Source: Copromyces sp. CBS 386.78
Lineage: Eukaryota; Ascomycota; Sordariomycetes; Sordariales; Sordariaceae
Reading direction: 5' to 3'
NCBI GenBank assembly: GCA_030685235.1
Contig: MU839126.1
Coordinates: forward strand, 1-55,970
Length of the DNA stretch: 55,970 nucleotides
Shown piece after piece: positions 10,211 through 22,141 of the stretch. The notes below the pieces were generated by a model. That model did not search any database. It saw only the letters and a list, made by a program, of their open reading frames with translations, and was not told the origin of the DNA. The position numbers and the translations under genes were made by a program. Position 1 is the first letter of the stretch. Each line of letters opens with the position of its first letter.

Positions 10211-11134
10211 CTTAGTAAATAATATAAGGGTTAAAGTTACTATAGTACCATAGTTATACAACGGTATTTATATTTACTACGGTTATAAATTTGGATAGGG
10301 TAGTGCAACGGTTTAATGAGCTGCAACCGTATCGCAACCGTTCTGCAACCGTTACTACATCTGCAACCATAGGATTTTTGCACATATAACGTAATTGCCA
10401 AAAAATTTCTTTTACAAGGGGAAATCGCGAGGGTCACAAAGGGAAATCGCGAATCTAGGCTTTTTTTTTTTTTTTTTTTTTTCTTTTTTTTTCTTTTTTT
10501 TTTTAATCTGAAAAGAACAAAAATTTTTGCCACAGCGAGGAATCGAACAAGAGTCTGAAGATAAAGAACTACTTTATTAACCACTTGCCACTAGGCCAAA
10601 TTTCCTAAAGAAAGGGCTGGTTTTTCTTACTTATAAAGGGGAAGTTTGGGGTTTTTTTTTATTTTTTTTTATTTTTTTATAAAGACCCGTTCGGTAAATT
10701 TTTTTTTTTAACTAAAATATCTCGTTAAATAGAGGGCGCACGGACCTTTAACCGGGTGCAAAACAACCGCCAAGAAATAGCGCTCATTTTAATACCCTTT
10801 TAATTTTTAAAGTTAAGGTTATTAATAAAGAAAAAAACTTGGTCGTTTTCGCTTCCTTATAAAAGGAAAGTTCGATATTAAAAGAGGAAGGTAGAAAAGA
10901 ACGATTTTAAAAATTTTTCTAAGAAGGTAGGTCCAATTACGTCATGTATGTAAAAATCCTATGGTTGCAGATTTTGCAACGGTTGGAGCACGGTTGCAGA
11001 TTTTTTTACCGTTGCAGCACGGTTGCAATACGGTTACAAATTTTAGTTACCGTTGCACTACCGCTGCAGATGCTAAAAACCGTTATATAACTATAGTCCA
11101 ACTATAAAAGCATCCCTATATACCCTTAGCTAAG
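10211..11134 (+). mobile_element. G element copy 2 (long TIR, tRNA-like core)
   Basis: A 924-bp element with the same layout as copy 1 but inverted relative to it. The left end is CTTAGTAAATAATATAAGGG and the right end is CCCTTAGCTAAG. The TGCAACC-rich block at 10300-10375 faces the GGTTGCA-rich block at 10965-11065. TA is present on both sides (10209-10210, 11135-11136). It sits in the protease-RT part of the outer Gypsy A, whose sequence resumes beyond it. The open frame at 10240-10584 is a by-product of the poly-T tract and inverted repeat. Confidence 0.8.
10529..10606 (-). other. tRNA-like segment in G copy 2
   Basis: Reverse complement of the segment in copy 1, nearly identical. It keeps the A-box-like TGGCCTAGTGG and B-box-like GTTCGATTCC. 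Flanked by a poly-T tract (poly-A on its own strand) 3' of the B box. Confidence 0.65.
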
Positions 11135-12366
11135 TATCGCTTAGGGCGTACAGGTCTAAAACGCCGTACTCTTCTACGAATTAATTTTCTTCTAAGATAT
11201 ATTTAATATTGTCAGTTATATTAGTTCATATAATATAAATAGTTTAAAGGTTATACTTTTCTACTAATTAATTAAAAGCGGCGGTAAATAGTTTTTTAAT
11301 ATCGTTAGGGTTAATAGGATTTATTAGGATATAGAGGCGACGGATTTGGACTTAATAATTTATAATAATAGTATAGAATCTTCTAATTACCCGGTAAGGT
11401 ATTAGGATTATCCGTAGTAGAGGAAGGGGGATTACGCCGTAAGGAACGGTATAGAATATAACGGCCTAACTAGGGCTTACTAGTATTTTACTAATTGTAG
11501 AGGTCTTTAAGTAATAAATAATCCGGTTTCGAAAACGGATAAATTATTAACGAACCGCTCGTCTTATAATTGCGGGGATAGAAATATAATATAAGATATT
11601 TATTTAAAGCTTAGTATCAGGCTTACCCTCGTTTAAAACCTCCTCGTATATAGCCTTCCTAAACGTTAAATTCGCCGTATTAAATTAAATAACTGGGTTT
11701 GCTATAAAGGCTTCCTATTTATTATTAAGGATCCCCCTTAGGAAAAAACTATATTCTTCGTAAATTGCGGTAAATTAAAGCGAGTTGTAGGGCTATAAAA
11801 TATTCAAGGAGTAGTAAATTAACTATAAATGATTTAAAATAATAGGATTATCTTCGGCTAAATTATAAATAAGTAGGTTAATAATTTTGTAATAGTAGCC
11901 TATCCCTATCGTAATTCTTATAAAATAAGTAATATTACCTTTAGTAAAACTTTTATCGGCGAAGTATAAGATTTTAGGGTTCGTGAATTTGAAAAAGGGG
12001 AAATGGTAATAATAAATAAAACGTTTGTTAATAAAATTTAAGGCGGTATAACCGCTATCGATTAGATTTAAATAATATATTTTATATGATCCGTCGGATA
12101 ATTAAATAGAGAGGTTTAATAAATTAGAATATTTATAACGGTTATTTATAGAAGATCTATAAATTTCAATTATATTTAATTATATAGTAATATTACCCTC
12201 CTCTCTCTACCTTATAGATAGTTACTTCTAATTATAATTTAATTGGGAGGTTGTATATTTCCCTACTAATTAATATAACTAATTCGTTACCCTAGACGGG
12301 GCCGACGAAATTGGGGACATATACGGGGACTAGGGCTTATTAATATTACAGTACTATAATATTATT
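11135..12366 (-). pseudogene. Protease-region relic of outer Gypsy A
   Basis: Minus strand, collinear with the part of the inner copy between its gag zinc knuckle and RT (about 14400-15700). It is heavily mutated with no open frame. It ends at the 5' LTR of the inserted family A element. The sequence just left of that LTR (GGGCTTATTAATATTA) and just right of its partner (ATTAGCCGCTTAAATATTT) are adjacent in the inner copy's own gag, confirming the insertion. Confidence 0.75.
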
Positions 12367-12587
12367 TATCACAGGATTAGCCTGTGACATGCCCACCCTG
12401 CACCGACCCTTAGATGTGCCATGCCTAGAATTATGGCACGGTCACGTGCAGGGTCATATGCGCGCACGGACTAGCCTTCCAGGGCTCTCGCCCATATAGC
12501 CAATCCTCCGCACACATCCTCTCTTCCTCTCCTTCACACAACAACGTATATCCTACCCTACCCCCAACAGTACCTTACCCCGTAATA
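12367..12587 (+). repeat. 5' LTR of inner Gypsy A
   Basis: A 221-bp LTR. It begins TATCACAGG (TGTCACAGG with one change) and ends CGTAATA (CGTGACA with changes). The partner at 19889-20109 is the same length. It contains an internal TGTGACATGCCCACC segment and an AT-poor middle that is nearly free of RIP-type changes, in contrast to the interior of the element. Confidence 0.93.
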
Positions 12588-12630
12588 GTGTATTATACCT
12601 AACTATCGCACTGCGCGCGCTCAAGGGAAA
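12588..12630 (+). other. Possible primer-binding region of inner Gypsy A
   Basis: Directly inside the 5' LTR, the plus strand reads TATTATACCTAACTATCGCA followed by a CGCGCGC stretch. The complement resembles a tRNA D-arm (GTGGCGCAATGGTTAG type). Related sequence lies at the same place in the outer A copy and in families B and C, which suggests priming from an internal tRNA site rather than the 3' CCA end. The primer tRNA was not identified. Confidence 0.45.
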
Positions 12631-12799
12631 TAGATTCAAATTACGTTTAGCACAGAAAAGATCACTCAAATCGCTCCGCAATCAAAGACTCGACCCCTCA
12701 CGAATAGGGCAAGCAAAGACTCAATCGCAAACAGTACAACTCGAGCTAGGTAATACAAAATAGGTATTAGCCTCATCTCTTTCTCCCTTTTATACCTAT

Positions 12800-14400
12800 T
12801 AATTAAGACGGTACGTTTAAAAAAAACCACCGCATCCGCGTTAATTCAATAATTAATAACGGACTAATTACGGGTTATTACCGACAATTTTATTGCAACG
12901 ACTACTATCGGAACTCTTTAAACTTTCGATATCGACCCTGCAAATTAAATAATTTACAATATATTTATTAAAGTACTTATAACTTTAATAATAATCCCTA
13001 CTATTTACTCCCTATATATTTATACTGTAAATTACGCCCTCGGGCTTACTTTAATCCCAATATTCCGCAACGTCGCCCTCGCCCTCAACTACTTTATTTA
13101 TAATAATATAATTAAAGCCCGTATACGCGCCCAGAAAATTAAAAAGGATTTTATCGAATCCTACTAAGAAATTAATTATTTAAATAATTGTAATACCGAA
13201 CTCCAATAAAGTATTAACGAACTTAAATAATCTTTTAACGACTTCAAAATTAATACCTTTAAATCCTTCTAAAAATAGAAGGATAAATACGCCGAAACTA
13301 TTATTAAAGTCCGCGCTTAATTAAAATAAATTCGAAAAATTACACTTACTATAATACCTATTATATTAACTATAGGTATTAATAGTAATGGCTATAAGTC
13401 GCTACAATTACGTATATATATTACTTTATTTAATAATAAAGGTACTACTTAACTAGAAAAAGCAAAAAAGTATTATTCCTAACGTATAAAAATTAAATTT
13501 TATTAAATTAACGAATCCGCCTATTTCGCTTCCGAAATAAAACGCTTCTTATATATTATTAAATACTTCGAAAGCCCCCTATTCGTAGTTATCGAATCCC
13601 AATTAATTAATATCTTTAAATATTCTACTAATCATACTAAATAAAAATAAAAAACTGCTATAAATTTCTTTAAAAAACTTAATACCAAATATAATAACTC
13701 CAACCTCGCCGTTATTATTCGTTACGAATTTAATAATCTAAAAATAACCAAAGATATATACTAAACCGTTTTTAAAAATTATTTTACTATCCTTATCGAC
13801 TAATATAAAATAAATAACACTATAAAAGTATATTACCTTTATAATAAAATTAATAAAGCCGTCCGTAATATTATCGCCTATTAATACCCGCTCCCAATTA
13901 AAAACAATTTCGCTAAATAGCTCTAAATAGCCCGCTCCCTAACCTAAAATTATAAAAATAATATTTACCGTAAAAAATTCGCTAACCTATTCTATAAGCT
14001 ATCCGCCGCTAATAATAATAATACTACCTCCTCTTCAAAATAACCCGTTAACCAAAATAGTAATATAATAAACTTTAATTCTATATCCGTTACCGATATT
14101 ACTATATACGGTATAATCTCTCAAAAAATCTTTAAATATCGTATAAAGACCGGAACTTACACCTATTATAATTATAAAAACCATTTCTCGGCCGTATACC
14201 GTACCCGCATCAACTTTAATAAAGACCCCCCCGCTTCTACCCGCGGCGGCAATCGCAAAAGTCATAATAGAGGTAATAATAAAAGAAGTAGTAGAGGCGG
14301 TAATAATAACGCTGCTCCTTAATAGGGCTAATACAACTATAACTAGTAGGGCTATAGCCAATAAAGCTACGGCCAGCAGGGCTATAGCTAATAATATTAA
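12800..14400 (+). pseudogene. gag relic of inner Gypsy A
   Basis: The degenerate plus-strand frame reads through a Lys/Gln-rich capsid-like region and ends with a retroviral zinc knuckle around 14150-14200. There, CX2CX4HX4C reads with Tyr at the Cys positions (TYTYYNYKNH), as expected from TGT/TGC to TAT/TAC. A basic Gly/Asn/Arg-rich tail and a run of TAG-containing QGY-like repeats (about 14320-14400) follow. No clear start codon survives. The minus-strand open frame at 14035-14361 is a shadow. Confidence 0.8.
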
Positions 14401-14699
14401 ATTAATACTATAAATACCTAAGCGGCCAATAATAACGCCGCAATATTATAATATTAATAAGCCCTAATCCCCGCGTACATCCCCGGCTTCGTCGGCCCCA
14501 TCTAAAGTAACGAAATTAATTATATTAACCAATAAAGAAATATATAACTTCTAAATTAAATCGCAATTAGAAGCAACCATCTTTAAAACAAAAAAAAGAG
14601 GGTAATAATATTATATAATTAAATATAATTAAAATTTATAGATCTTCTATAAATAGCCGTTATAAATACCCTAATTCATTAAACCTCTCTATTTAACTA

Positions 14700-17600
14700 T
14701 CCGACGCATCGTATAAAATATATTACTCAAGCCTAATCGATAATAATTATACCACCCTAAATTTCATTAATAAACGTTTTATTTATCATTACCGTCTCCC
14801 TTTTTTCAAATTTACAAACCCTAAAATTTTATACCTTACCAACGGAAATCCCGCCAAAAATAATATCACGTATTTCACAAAAATCACAATAAAGATAAAC
14901 TACTATTACGAAATTATTAATCTACTTATTTACAATTTAACCGAAGACAATCCTATTATTCTAAGTTACTTATAATTAATTTACTATTTACCAAACATTT
15001 TATAACCTTACAACTCGCTTTAATTTACTATAACCTACGAAGAATATAATTATTTCCTAATGGGGATCCTTAATAATAAACGGGAAGCCCTAATAGCGAA
15101 CCTAATTACCTAATTTAACGTAGCGGATTCAATATTCAGGAAAGCCATATACGAAGAAATCCTAAATAAAGGTAAACCCGAACCCTAAACAAATATCCTA
15201 TACTATATCTCTTTACCGCAATCGTAAAATAAGCAGCTCGTCAACGGTTCAACTGCTTTCAAAACCGAATTATTCATTATTTAAAAACCTCCGCAATTAG
15301 TAAAATACTAGCAAGCCCTAATTAAATTATTATATTCTATACCGTTCCCTACGGCGTAATCCCCCCTCCTCTACCATAAATAATCCTAATACCTTACCGG
15401 GTAATTAGAAGATTCCGTATTATTATTATAAATTATTAAATTTAAATCCGTCGCCTCTATATCCTAATAAATCCTATTAACCCTAACGATATTAAGGAAT
15501 TATCCGCCGCCGCATTCAATTAACTAATAAAAAAGTACAACCTCTAAATTATTTATACTATAAAAGCTGATATAACCGAAAATATTAAACCTATATTAAA
15601 GGAAAATAAATTAATAAAAAAATATAATATTTTAAACCCATCCGCTCTTAATAACAAATTTACCTTAAAAATAATTAAAGAAATTTTAATAAGTAAAGGA
15701 TAAAAATATAAAAAAATCTTCGGCAATAATTTCCACTACTAGATCGATAATTTAGTAAGTGAGGGTAATATAACAACTTTAAAAACCGTTAAAATCTCTA
15801 ACTCTATTAAAATTACCGGTACGGATAACGACTTTCCTTAATATAAAAAAGCTATTAATTAATACTACGCCACCAACGGTATCGCCTTACGTAAAATTAT
15901 TTTAAAAAATATTACGAAATTTTATAAAAAAGCCAATAAATACCCTAAATTTAATATATAAATTTAGGTTAAATTACTTCGATAGTACTAATATTATACA
16001 AATATTTTCCGTTAAAAAGGAATTAAAACCCTTCCCCCTTACTATTCTTACGACTTCAAAATCGAACTCTACCTAAAAGCTATACCCCTAATTATTCGCA
16101 GATACCTTTTTAACCCTAACGAATTTAACGTTATTAAAAAATAAATTAATAATATACTTTAAAAGAAATTTATCCGACTATTATAATCGGAAATATCCGC
16201 CCTAATCCTTCTAATAAAAAATTTAAGAGGAAAAGTCCGCATTTATATAAATTACTACAATGTTAATAATATTACCTTTAAATTATAATGTATACTATTA
16301 TTAATTAAAAAAACCTTCGACGTAATTTATCGTACTAAAATTTTTATTAAATTCGATATTATTATTACTTTTAACCGCATTCGTATTAAGGAGGGATATA
16401 AATAATTTACAACCTTTATAACGTAATTTAATTTATTCAAATTATTAATAATACTATTTAACTTACAAAGCGCTTCTAGAATATTTTAAAACTATATTAA
16501 TAATATTTTTTATAATATTTTCAACGTTTATACAATTACCTATTTCAACAACGTTCTAATTTACTCTAACAACGTTAAAAATTACAAATAATATATTAAT
16601 AATATTTTCAACCGGTTAACTAAAGTAAGCCTTAATATTAATATTAATAAATACGAATTTTATATAATACGTACAAAATATCTAAGCCTCATCATTATAT
16701 TAAGAAACATCGAAATAAATTTAGAAAAGGTTAAAGCCATTACTAATTAAGCGGTTTTTTAATTTAAAAAATCCTTATAATCTTTTTTAAATTTCGTAAA
16801 CTTTTACCGCCATTTTATTAAAGATTTCTCAATAATAATAAAACCGTTATATAAATTTATAAAGAAAGATGCCACATAATTATAATCCACTACGTACAAT
16901 TCCACTTTCGAAACTTTAAAATAAACTTTTACTAGCAAACCTGTATTAAAAATCTACAATTAATTTAAAAAAACAGTGATTAAAATAACCGCCTCCAATT
17001 AAATTATAGGAAGCACCTTATCCTAATATAGAAATAATAGTATGCTCTACCCTATTACTTACTTCTTATTAAAATATATAATTTAAAAATATAATTATAA
17101 TATATATAATAAAGAGTTACTCGCTATTATTAAAACCTTCGAAGAATAAAGGCCAAAATTTAAAAGTGCCCAATAACCCTTTAACATCCTAACCGACTAC
17201 AAAAACCTCTAAACCTTTACAATTAACAAGTAGCTTACCTAGCGCCATATAAAATAGTCCTAATTCTTATTATAATTTAATTTCTTAATTAAATATACCC
17301 TAAGGCCGCAAAATTTTTGCCCTAATACTTTAAATTACAAACCTAATAATTACCTTACTAATACTAACGATAATTATTTAATAACCCGTTAACGAGTACT
17401 TTTAAATCCTATATAATTCGAAGACGGCTACCTCAACCTTTTAAACTTCACCTTCTATTTAATAAACGACTATAATAATAAATTTATTAATAATATTATC
17501 CTAAATAATTACGAAACCTCTATTTTCCTCTAAAAAATCGTTTCCTACCTTATAAACCCCACTTATAAATAATAAACTCCCAATATTAAAAAAGTTTTTT

Positions 17601-19870
17601 ACAAAGTATTCGCAGAATATTAGGTCGCTAATAACGGAATAGTTAAATAGCGCAATGAAGTTATTATTAATCCTTATAATAAAGAATTCCAATTCGTCTT
17701 AATTAACCTTTAATACAACTCCCCCAATACAAAATACCCTAACCGCAACGCAACCTACAACCTTCTTTAATACAATTTCTATTAAAAAAGGATAATTTAT
17801 AATATTAGAATTTTCTATAAAAGTTATTTCCCCTATACTAAAACGAAATTTTTAAAACAAAAATCTACTAACTTACTTAAACCTTCTAAAGTTTTTTTCG
17901 CCCTATAGAAAAATATTTTTATTAATTATATTATTCCGCTACCTCCAAATATTTACTTCGGCTAAACTTTTAAATATATCGCTATCGTCGTCGACTAATT
18001 GATTAAAATACGATATTACATCCTAATAGTAATTCTAGAAACCGAAGAATTAATTAATCGCTTTATCGACCGGGTATACTACCTTTATAATTGAGAAACT
18101 CTATCTGCACGGGGTAAAAACTCTATTTGCACGGGGATCCACTTTGTGTTTTTTAAGTATAACTTTGTCGAACTTTGGTGTATGAAACTGAAAGTAGTGT
18201 CAAATTACTCGTCGATTTTTAACGGATTTTTAGAGATAAGTACCACCATTATACCCCCCTTATAGCCTTAGGCGTTATCGAAATCCTACTTTCTTGGAAT
18301 TTTGGACTTTTAATATTTCTAAATATTCATTTAAAATTGCTTCTTTTCCTAAGGTTTTCTCAGGCTACTAGGTATATACGTTATTTAAGAGGGTACTGTC
18401 AGGTAGAGAGAAAAATAAGGAAAAATTTGATATACTTTTTGCCTTCTTTTTATACCTTCTAGTGCTCTAAAAAGGACATTGAAAGTCACTTTTTCTTCCC
18501 CGTGCAGATAGAGTTTTTACCCCGTGCAGATAGAGTTTCTCTTATAATTTACTAAATATAATCCTTTTTAATTATAATACGCAATTCGTTTTATATTTTT
18601 AAAATACTCTATATAAATAGCTCGCCATTACTCGCAAACTAACTTCTACTTTCTACCCCTAAACCAACGCTTAAACCGAACGTATTAACGTAGAAATAGA
18701 ATAATTCCTTCGTTTTTATATTAATTAGGCATAAATTAATTAGGCTAAATAATTACCCTTCGCTAAATTTATAAATAATAATATAACTTCTTTATCGACT
18801 AGTATCTCTCCTTTCTTCGCTAATTACAATTTCCATTTTCGAATAAATACCGAACTACGTACTCCACCATACCCAAATCTATTACCTATTCAATTAAAAG
18901 AATATTATAAAATTAACGAACTAACTAATCGTTTTTAAACGATTTAGGATTTTATATTATAATAAATAAAACGTACCTACATATAATACGAAAATAACGC
19001 TAACCGTTACTGAATCGACTCCCCTAAATATAAAGAAGGCGATTTAATACTCTACAATATAATTAACTTCGTTAACGGCCGCCCGATATTAAAACTTTAC
19101 TTTCGATAGGAAGGTCTATTTAAAATTATATAAACGGAATTTTATATAATTTATTTCGCCCTACCCTCGAATATAAAGTACGCCCCTATCTTTTATATCT
19201 CTATAATTTAGCCCTAAATCGGTAGAAGCCTCCTTAATTAAAATATTTTAATAAATATTAAAATAAATAATAGAAGAGTTATAATCTATATAAATAATTA
19301 CGAAGAATATACCGAATAAAATTTCGAAAAATTCATCGATTATACCCAATTAAGTAATAATATTTACTAATACTACTATATATAATAGAAAAGCAATTAC
19401 CAACCAACCTAGGAACCTAAGGCCAACATTATTAACTACGAGGAAATAATCCTACGCTTCTATAAAGAGAATCCCAATAAGCCAATACCTCCCGAAATAT
19501 AGTAATAGCCCAAATATATTACTAGTACCGCTCCTAAAGCCCCCGAGGCCGCTCTTAAGCCCCCTAGACGGCGCTCCGCCCGCCTAATATACCGCGACTA
19601 CGAATCCGCTGCCGTAATCGATATATCGATACTATTACTAATTAACATTACAACCGTTCGTAAACCAACCGAACCGCTAAACAAGAAGGTAGAGGAATCT
19701 TTAGCCTTACTATATAGTAAAATACTACGAAGGTTATTAGATATTTAAGCAGGTAAAATACTGCTTACAAAGGTTACTAACTATAATAAAATATTAGAGG
19801 AGATAGAATTGAACGATTACGACGGTTAAGTTATTATTTCATATATATATCGTTTAAAACTATTAGAGCT
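14700..19870 (+). pseudogene. pol relic of inner Gypsy A (PR-RT-RH-IN-chromodomain)
   Basis: One largely collinear plus-strand frame with RIP-type stops. The protease region near 14750 has IDNNYTTLNFI where I.DSGCT..FI would be expected. RT lies around 16070-16700, with KVRIYINYYNVN, LQSASRIFQNYIN and YFNNVLIYS in place of Y(L/F)DDVLIYS, so both catalytic Asp are Asn. RNase H lies around 17000-17160, with YNIYNKELLAI. Integrase lies around 17500-18750, including a mutated STAxHPQTDGQTER-like stretch near 18640. A chromodomain-like segment (NYQPT.EPKANI..YEEIILRFY) lies around 19390-19460. The small element at 18093-18541 interrupts the integrase. The minus-strand open frame at 17501-17692 is a shadow. 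The product would have copied and integrated the element; it is dead. Confidence 0.88.
18093..18541. mobile_element. Small TIR element, GAGAAAC type, subfamily 2, perfect 8-bp TSD
   Basis: A 449-bp non-coding segment inside the integrase of the inner Gypsy A. It begins GAGAAACTCTATCTGCACGG and ends with the inverse; each end holds two tandem CTCTAT(C/T)TGCACGGGG-like units. The flanks are TTATAATT on both sides (18085-18092, 18542-18549), a perfect 8-bp target duplication. The interior is homologous to 1943-2382. As it sits in the inner of two nested Gypsy copies, it is among the youngest insertions here. hAT-superfamily mobilisation is inferred from the 8-bp TSD; the transposase is not in the window. 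Confidence 0.93.
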
Positions 19871-19876
19871 TCTTTT

Positions 19877-19888
19877 AAGGGGGGATAA
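19877..19888 (+). other. Polypurine tract of inner Gypsy A
   Basis: The purine run AAGGGGGGA lies immediately upstream of the 3' LTR, where plus-strand DNA synthesis is normally primed in LTR retrotransposons. Confidence 0.75.
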
Positions 19889-20109
19889 TATTATAGGATT
19901 AGCCTATAATATACCTACCCTACACCGACCCTTAAATATACCATACCTAGAATTATAGTACGGTTACGTACAGGGTCATATGCGCGCACGGACTAGCCTT
20001 CTAAGGCTTTCGCCCATATAGCCAGTCCTCCGTACACATCCTCTCTTCCTCTCCTTCGCACAACAACGTATATCCTACCCTACCCCCAACAGTGCCTCAC
20101 CTCGTGATA
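19889..20109 (+). repeat. 3' LTR of inner Gypsy A
   Basis: 221 bp, begins TATTATAGG and ends CGTGATA. The first 100 bp carry more C-to-T/G-to-A changes than the 5' LTR (for example CCTATAATATACC against CCTGTGACATGCC), while the second half is nearly unchanged. Two LTRs of one insertion start identical, so the differences date from after integration. Confidence 0.93.
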
Positions 20110-21949
20110 CATTATTAGCCGCTTAAATATTTATAATATCAATTTCATATTATTAGCCGTAGCCCTACTAATTATAGTCCTACTAGCCGTAGCCTTATTA
20201 ACCGTAGCCGTATTAGCCTTACTAAAGAGCGGAATTATTATTGCCGCCTTTACCGCCTCTTTTATTACCGCCTCTATTACGACCGCCGCGACCGCCGCTA
20301 CGGGTAAAAGCGGGGGGGTCCTTATTAAAATTAATGCGGGTACGGTATACGGCCGAAAAATAGTTCTTACGATTATAACGGGTATAAGTTCTAATTTTTA
20401 TACAGTATTCGAAAACATTTTAAGAAATTATATTGTGTATAATAATATTAATAGTAAATATAGAGGTAAGGTCTATTATATTACTATTTTAATTGATAGG
20501 CTATGCCGAAGAGGAGGTAATATTATTATTATTATTAGCGGAAGATAGTTTATAGAACGGGTTAGCGAATTTCTCGCGGTAAACATTATCCTTATAGCTT
20601 TAGGCTAGGGAACGGGTTATTTAGAGTTATTTAGCGTAATTATTCTTAGTTAAAAACGGGTATTAATAGGCGATAATATTGTGGACGGCCTTATTAATTT
20701 TATTATAAAGGTAATATACTTTTATAGCGTCGTTTATTTTATATTAGTTAATAAAAATACTAAAGCGGTCTTTAAAAATGGCCTAGCGTATATCTTTAAT
20801 TATTTTTAAATCATTAAATTCGTAACGAATAATAACGGCGAGGTCGGAATTATTATACTTAATATCGAATTCTTTAAAAAGATTTATAGTAATCTTCTAT
20901 TTCTATTTAATATTGTTAGTAGAGTATTTAAAGATATTAGTTAGCTATAATTCGATAGTTGTGAACGGGGGGCTTTCGAAGTATTTAATGATATACGAAA
21001 AATGCTTTAATTTAGAGGCGAAGTAAGCAGGCTCGTTAATTTAATAAAATTTAATTTTTATACGTTAAGAACGATATTTCTCCGCCTTTCCTAATTACGT
21101 AGTACTTTTACTATAAACGGAATAATATACGTATGTAATTATACTAAGTTATAACTGCTACTGTTCATACTTATAATTCATATAATAAGTATTTTAATTC
21201 TTTAAATTTATTTTAATTAAGTACGGACTTTATTAATAATTTTAATATATTTATCCTTCTATTTTTAGAAAGATTTAAAAGTATTAAATTTAAAATTGTT
21301 AAAAGATTGTTTAAATTCGTTAATATTCTACTAAAATTCGGTATTATAAATATTTAAACGATTAATTTCGTAATACGAATCGGCGAAATTTTCTTCGACT
21401 CTTTAAGCGCGAGTGCAAACTTCGATTACGTTGTTGTAGATAAGGTAGTTGACGGCGAAAATTATATTATAGAATATTAGGATTGAGGTAAGCGTGAAGG
21501 AGTAATCTATAATATAATATAATAGAATAAATATTAAGATTATTATTGAAGTTTATAAGTATTTTAATTAAGGTATCGTAAATTATTTATCTTTTAAGGT
21601 CGGTAATTTAAAGGGCGCTAATAGTAATTATTATAATAAAATTATTAATAATAACCCGTAGTTAGTCCATTATTAATTATTAAATTAAGCGGATATAGTG
21701 GTTTTTTTAAACGTACTATTTTAATTAATAGGTAGGGAGAAAGAGATGAAGCTAATACTTATATTGTATTACTTAGCTCGAATTGTACTATTTACGACCG
21801 AGTTTTTGCTTACCCTATTCGTAAGGGGTCGAATTTTTAATTACGGAACGATTAATTACGGATACGATTTGAGTAATCTTTTTTATACTAAACGTAATTT
21901 GAATCTATTTCCCTTAAACGCGCGTAGCGCGATAGTAGGTATAATAAAT
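20110..21949 (-). pseudogene. gag relic of outer Gypsy A
   Basis: Minus strand, collinear with 12590-14400 of the inner copy. The knuckle and the Gly/Asn/Arg-rich tail are at 20220-20400, and the N-terminal region extends to about 21700. No frame survives. The plus-strand open frame at 21746-21973 is opposite to it and runs into the LTR, so it is a shadow. The primer-binding-site-like CGCGTAGCGCGATAGTAGG lies at about 21921-21939, just inside the LTR. Confidence 0.8.
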
Positions 21950-22141
21950 TATTACGGGGTGAGGTATTGTTAGGGGTAGGGTAGGATATACGTTATTGTA
22001 CGAAGGAGAGGAAAGGAAGGATGTGTACGGAGGATTGGCTATATAGGCGAGAGCCCTGGAAGGCTAATTTGTGCGCGTATATGACCCTGCACGTGACCGT
22101 GCTATAACTCTAGGTATGGTACATCTAAGGGTCGGTGCAGG
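21950..22141 (-). repeat. Truncated 5' LTR of outer Gypsy A
   Basis: Matches the reverse complement of the family A LTR from its end (TATTACGGGG) to GGTCGGTGCAGGGTG. The last about 30 bp (TGTCACAGGATTAGCC side) are missing, and unrelated AT-rich DNA follows. This marks a deletion or rearrangement breakpoint at 22141/22142. Confidence 0.9.

Larger units (their letters stand above)
12367..20109 (+). mobile_element. Inner Ty3/Gypsy element, family A, near full length
   Basis: A 7.74-kb chromovirus-like LTR retrotransposon on the plus strand: two 221-bp LTRs, gag, then protease, RT, RNase H, integrase and a C-terminal chromodomain-like segment. It carries a 449-bp small element at 18093-18541. 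The flanks are TATTATT (12360-12366) and CATTATT (20110-20116), compatible with a mutated target duplication of uncertain length. Frames are broken by TAA/TAG, but the changes are one-sided: TpG is nearly gone from the coding strand while CpA persists. It is inserted in antisense orientation into an older copy of its own family. Confidence 0.93.
4516..22141 (-). mobile_element. Outer Ty3/Gypsy element, family A, RIP-mutated, truncated, nested
   Basis: Minus-strand copy of the family seen nearly complete at 12367-20109. Collinear matches to the reverse complement of that copy cover 4545-5284 (chromodomain/3' end), 6169-7156 (integrase), 8114-8287 and 8522-10210 (RNase H/RT), 11135-12366 (protease region) and 20110-21949 (gag). 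The 5' LTR at 21950-22141 is cut short, and the 3' LTR is absent at the low-coordinate end. Adding the pieces gives about 6.9 kb, near full length. The gaps are insertions: two G elements, an X-related insertion, a solo LTR and a second family A element. TpG and CpA are both very scarce, so this copy has been mutated on both strands and is probably old. Confidence 0.88.

Noticed and set aside
10240..10584. 114-codon minus-strand frame with a Lys run
   Set aside because: It runs through the poly-T tract, tRNA-like core and inverted block of G copy 2. A partial equivalent at 5787-5969 has the same origin.
14035..14361. 108-codon minus-strand hydrophobic frame
   Set aside because: It is antisense to the knuckle and Gly/Asn/Arg-rich tail of Gypsy A gag, the same effect as at 37315-37965.
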